8,557 nt of DNA, taken from Chlamydiota bacterium (GTDB lineage Bacteria > Chlamydiota > Chlamydiia > Chlamydiales > Rhabdochlamydiaceae). The position numbers and the translations under genes were made by a program. The stretch's first letter is position 1, and each line of letters begins with the position of its first letter. A model generated the notes under the pieces. It was not told where the DNA came from, searched no databases, and was given only the letters and a program-made list of their open reading frames with translations. Location of the stretch: contig JAHFTN010000026.1 in assembly GCA_023269365.1 (NCBI GenBank), positions 5,657-14,213 on the forward strand, read 5' to 3'. Shown piece after piece: positions 6,156 to 8,557 of this stretch.

Positions 6156-7076
6156 ATGGGCATAGAATTGATGATCATCGCTTCGCTCTTTGTAGCAGCA
6201 TCTAATTTTTGCATGAGAAGGAGTATAGATTCCGGCGGGTCGAGCAAAGCTTTTTTGATGATTCAGCTGACGCTGGTGTTTTTTGTTGCAGTCTTACTTA
6301 ACCCCGTGCGCACAGGGGATTACACGCTAAGTCCTTGCATGATCTATTTTGGCCTAGCTGGCGGTATCATCTTGGCAGTGATGATGATTTGTCTAGGAAA
6401 ATCCTTAGAGACAGGCCCTCCCGGACTTACTTTTGCAGCTTTAAATTCTTCCACAGTTATGCCCATGCTTCTCATGGTACTTCTCTTTGGAGCCCGTTTT
6501 GGATATATCTATACGGGATTTAATGCTTTGGGCTCTTTACTCGTCGTCTTGGGATTATTTTGGGCGGGATGGGGAGCGCGTGGCCTTGAAAAGAAGATGC
6601 GCTGGGCCAGCTTTGTCATTGGAGCCTTTATTTTGCACGCTTTCTTTTTAATCATCATGCAGTGGAGAGCTCTTTTTATTAATTTCCCCGGAGAAAATGG
6701 GCTGTTTTTAAGTTTTGATGTGCAAGATGCAAAGAGCCAGTGGTTCATGCCCGCTGTATTTTTTGCAGCGGCCTTAATTCAGATAGGGGTGTATCTCGCT
6801 ACGCAGAAACGGCTTCCTAACCGCTATGAGACGCTCTATGGAATCCTTGGAGGAATTGCGAATGGAGTGGGAACCTTTTTTATGATCTGGTCCACGGAAG
6901 TGTCTACCCCTCTAGAGCATGCGATGATTTTTCCCATCTTCTCTGTCGCCATCATCATCGCTTGCAACCTGTGGGGACAATTCCTCTACAAAGAAAAAGT
7001 GAATTGGCTCGCAAATGCACTTTGCGTCATAGGTATTTTCGTTGGAACCCTAGATTGGAAAACTCTTATATCTTAG
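6156..7076 (+). CDS. Ten-helix DMT-superfamily (EamA-like) permease, substrate unknown
   Basis: The 306-residue protein is very hydrophobic, with ten likely membrane helices at about 3-20, 32-50, 60-80, 92-112, 118-138, 150-168, 195-215, 226-244, 256-273 and 285-300. Size and topology fit the drug/metabolite transporter superfamily, whose members arose from a duplicated five-helix unit. The helix 4-5 hairpin ('V-M-P-M-L-L...G-F-N-A-L-G-S-L-L-V-V-L-G') and the helix 9-10 hairpin ('I-F-P-I-F-S...Y-K-E-K-V-N-W...I-G-I-F-V-G') both show the typical Pro, then (l)-g/k-E, then G-x3-[V/I]-x2-G pattern. The first half lacks the Glu. In intracellular bacteria such carriers often import host metabolites such as amino acids, nucleosides or S-adenosylmethionine, but nothing here identifies the substrate. 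The gene is divergent from the TPR operon, apparently monocistronic, and converges on the antiporter gene with nine bases between the stops. Confidence 0.85.
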   Translation: MGIELMIIASLFVAASNFCMRRSIDSGGSSKAFLMIQLTLVFFVAVLLNPVRTGDYTLSPCMIYFGLAGGIILAVMMICLGKSLETGPPGLTFAALNSSTVMPMLLMVLLFGARFGYIYTGFNALGSLLVVLGLFWAGWGARGLEKKMRWASFVIGAFILHAFFLIIMQWRALFINFPGENGLFLSFDVQDAKSQWFMPAVFFAAALIQIGVYLATQKRLPNRYETLYGILGGIANGVGTFFMIWSTEVSTPLEHAMIFPIFSVAIIIACNLWGQFLYKEKVNWLANALCVIGIFVGTLDWKTLIS

Positions 7077-7085
7077 AACGGACTT

Positions 7086-8294
7086 TTAAGCCCTTCTAGA
7101 AGAAGGCTGTCTATAAATGTACCTTAGGGCAAAGGGGGCTAAAAGGGTCGTAAGGGCGATGACAAGTATAATAGAAGCGTAGACTTCATTTTTGAGAATG
7201 CCCGAGGTAAGCCCTATGTTGGCAAAAATTAATCCCACTTCTCCTCGTGGGATCATGGCTGTCCCGATCACTAATTTAGTGGAGAGGCTTTCTTTTTTAA
7301 GAAGAAATCCAGAGAGCAATTTTCCGAATAGTGCTGCGATAAATAATGAGCTCGTAAGAGTCCAAATAAAGCTAGATCCCCAGTTGATGGATTTGAGGTT
7401 GAGAGATAAGCCAATTGACACGAAGAAGACGGGGGTAAACAGATGGATGATGGGCTTCATTTGTTTTTCGACTTGATGATTAAATTCTTGCCCTCGAGAT
7501 GAAAACGAGGTGAAGGGAAAGACAAATTGTCTAGAAAGGGCCAAGCCTGCTGCAAATCCTCCGAGTAATGTTGGAGCTCCTAATTTGTGTGCTACCCAAG
7601 ACAGTAACAAAATAAGAGAGACTATTGTTGTAGGTAAAAGGCCTGGGATAGTGTTCTTCTCTTCCCATTTTTTAATGGTTAAGGAGATGTACTTTGCGAT
7701 GAGTGGGGAGAGTAAGCAAAATAAAACGACAGAGATCAAAATTTTCCCGGCATTCCAGAGATTAATAATTCCGCTTTTAGAAAACTCATAAAGCATAGCA
7801 AGTAGGATAATTCCGATAATGTCGTCAAGAACAGCAGCGCCTAAGATGATGTGGGCCTCGTGACTATTTTGTTTTTTTAAATCGCGAAGAACCCTCAAGG
7901 TGATCCCAATGCTAGTTGCTGTGAGAGCACTCCCGATAAATAGACTGGCTAGTAGGGATAAGTGGAATGTGTAAAGGCTGATACAGAAGCCGGCTGCAAA
8001 AGGCAAAACAACGCCCCCTGTAGCCACAATAAGGGATTTTGCTCCAGAAGAGGTCAACCGTCCCATGTTTGTTTCTGCTCCTACTTCGAAAAGGAGAAAA
8101 ATGATTCCCATCTGGGCTAGTAGGTGGATGGAGGGAGTGGTTTCTATTAGGCCAAAAACACTTGGGCCGATGAGAATTCCAGCGACAAGTTCCCCCATGA
8201 CAGAAGGGGCCTTGAAATAAGTGGCAACTTCCCCCATAATCCTTGCGGAAAATAAGATGAGGACAAGCTGAATTAAAAAGGTGTAGTTTTCCAT
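7086..8294 (-). CDS. CPA2-family Na+(K+)/H+ antiporter, NapA-like, without regulatory domain
   Basis: The chosen start is the ATG at 8292-8294 (402 residues). A TTG at 8325-8327 would add 11 polar residues and run 29 bases into the upstream TPR gene. The protein is polytopic, with about 12 to 13 helices. Family signatures are clear: 'G-E-L-V-A-G-I-L-I-G-P' (34-44), 'L-F-E-V-G-A-E' (68-74), 'T-A-T-S-I-G' (125-130), 'G-A-A-V-L-D-D' with D157-D158, and 'R-G-E-V-G-L-I' (350-356). The paired Asp is the ion-binding motif of NapA-type electrogenic exchangers, and K325 may be the matching helix-10 Lys. It should exchange protons for sodium or potassium across the inner membrane for pH and ion balance. 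It ends after the transport domain, with no RCK/TrkA-N domain as in KefB/KefC, so gating by nucleotides or glutathione is unlikely. No Shine-Dalgarno precedes the ATG, which starts four bases after the stop of the TPR gene upstream, so coupling is likely. Confidence 0.9.
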   Translation of the reverse strand: MENYTFLIQLVLILFSARIMGEVATYFKAPSVMGELVAGILIGPSVFGLIETTPSIHLLAQMGIIFLLFEVGAETNMGRLTSSGAKSLIVATGGVVLPFAAGFCISLYTFHLSLLASLFIGSALTATSIGITLRVLRDLKKQNSHEAHIILGAAVLDDIIGIILLAMLYEFSKSGIINLWNAGKILISVVLFCLLSPLIAKYISLTIKKWEEKNTIPGLLPTTIVSLILLLSWVAHKLGAPTLLGGFAAGLALSRQFVFPFTSFSSRGQEFNHQVEKQMKPIIHLFTPVFFVSIGLSLNLKSINWGSSFIWTLTSSLFIAALFGKLLSGFLLKKESLSTKLVIGTAMIPRGEVGLIFANIGLTSGILKNEVYASIILVIALTTLLAPFALRYIYRQPSSRRA

Positions 8295-8298
8295 GAAA

Positions 8299-8557
8299 TT
8301 ACGATGGGGGAGTATTTGACATTTCAAAAGAAAAGTTACGTTCGTAGAATTTGATCAGTTCCGCTGCTTTTGTCTCTTCTGCCTTTTTGAGTTTTTCATA
8401 GAGCTGGAGCCCTTGTGCATTATGGCCTTGCTTAAAATAAAGGATTCCTAATTGAAAGAGGATTTCTTGGTTTTCTGGTGTAATTTTCAGGAGGGTCTCA
8501 TAGCAGGAAATCTCTTTTTCAGGGAGGTCGAGATGGTTGTAGAGAGAGCCTAGCTGT
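8299..8557 (-). CDS. C-terminal end of a TPR protein, 5' part beyond the window
   Basis: The minus-strand frame is open from the right edge (first full codon ending at 8556) to TAA at 8299-8301, giving 85 residues with no start codon at its beginning. The peptide has clear tetratricopeptide spacing: 'Q-L-G-S-L-Y-N-H-L-D' followed by 'C-Y-E-T-L-L-K-I-T-P-E-N', then 'L-F-Q-L-G-I-L-Y-F-K-Q-G' followed by 'G-L-Q-L-Y-E-K-L'. That is one repeat at about residues 1-27 and a second at about 32-60. The tail is short and polar, ending in Pro-Pro-Ser. The stop lies four bases before the antiporter ATG, so the two genes are probably co-transcribed. Function and total length cannot be seen. Confidence 0.8.
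   Translation of the reverse strand, partial: QLGSLYNHLDLPEKEISCYETLLKITPENQEILFQLGILYFKQGHNAQGLQLYEKLKKAEETKAAELIKFYERNFSFEMSNTPPS

Noticed and set aside
7089..7108. Hairpin AGCCCTTCT/AGAAGGCT between the permease and antiporter genes as a bidirectional terminator
   Set aside because: The stem has a bulged C and no T-run follows on either strand. It sits in the antiporter's last codons, so it may be chance.
8325..8327. TTG as the start of the antiporter
   Set aside because: It would overlap the upstream TPR coding region by 29 bases and add a polar leader not expected in the family. The ATG at 8294 fits better.
1..8557. CRISPR array, tRNA, rRNA, insertion sequence or phage genes
   Set aside because: I found no spaced direct DNA repeats, cloverleaf patterns, transposase motifs or phage proteins when reading both strands. 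A covariance-model scan was not possible.

Overview
The window looks like a gene-dense stretch of a Gram-negative chromosome with a GC content in the mid-40s by eye. The best guess is an environmental member of the Chlamydiota (Parachlamydia/Simkania/Waddlia-like). That guess rests on the mix of MORN-like repeat protein, large TPR proteins, a TolA-like envelope protein and a DMT permease, on the weak Shine-Dalgarno sequences, and on general protein style. No marker gene fixes the taxon, so it is an inference of moderate to low confidence. I see no tRNA, rRNA, CRISPR array, insertion sequence or phage gene.

Layout, left to right. (1) 1-1046 (+): the 3' part of a gene for a MORN_2/YwqK-like repeat protein, cut off by the left edge. 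(2) 1036-6031 (-): three genes transcribed leftward as one tight operon. They are a large, probably exported TPR protein (853 aa), a membrane-anchored von Willebrand factor A (VWA) protein (618 aa), and rsmD, the 16S rRNA m2G966 methyltransferase. Each junction is a four-base ATGA stop/start overlap. (3) 6032-6155: a 124-bp divergent intergenic region with a perfect 6-bp inverted repeat and a plausible promoter for the operon. (4) 6156-7076 (+): a ten-helix permease of the drug/metabolite transporter (EamA-like) superfamily. (5) 7086-8294 (-): a CPA2-type sodium/proton antiporter of the NapA kind without a cytosolic regulatory domain. (6) 8299-8557 (-): the last 85 codons of another TPR protein, four bases upstream of the antiporter start and probably co-transcribed with it. 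The right edge cuts this gene, so a simple ORF search misses it because it has no start codon in the window.

The most interesting unit is the TPR-VWA pair. The single N-terminal helix of the VWA protein carries the Ser-x3-His pattern, with Leu seven residues after the His, that is found in the TolA and TonB helices where they touch the TolQR/ExbBD proton-driven motors. A long Pro/acidic spacer follows, and then a VWA domain with an intact metal-binding MIDAS site in place of the usual TolA/TonB C-terminal domain. Its operon partner is a TPR protein with a signal peptide, reminiscent of the TPR protein CpoB that accompanies TolA. This suggests a motor-driven VWA/TPR envelope complex. It is a hypothesis from sequence patterns only. 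The two transport genes and the MORN-like gene appear to be independent units.
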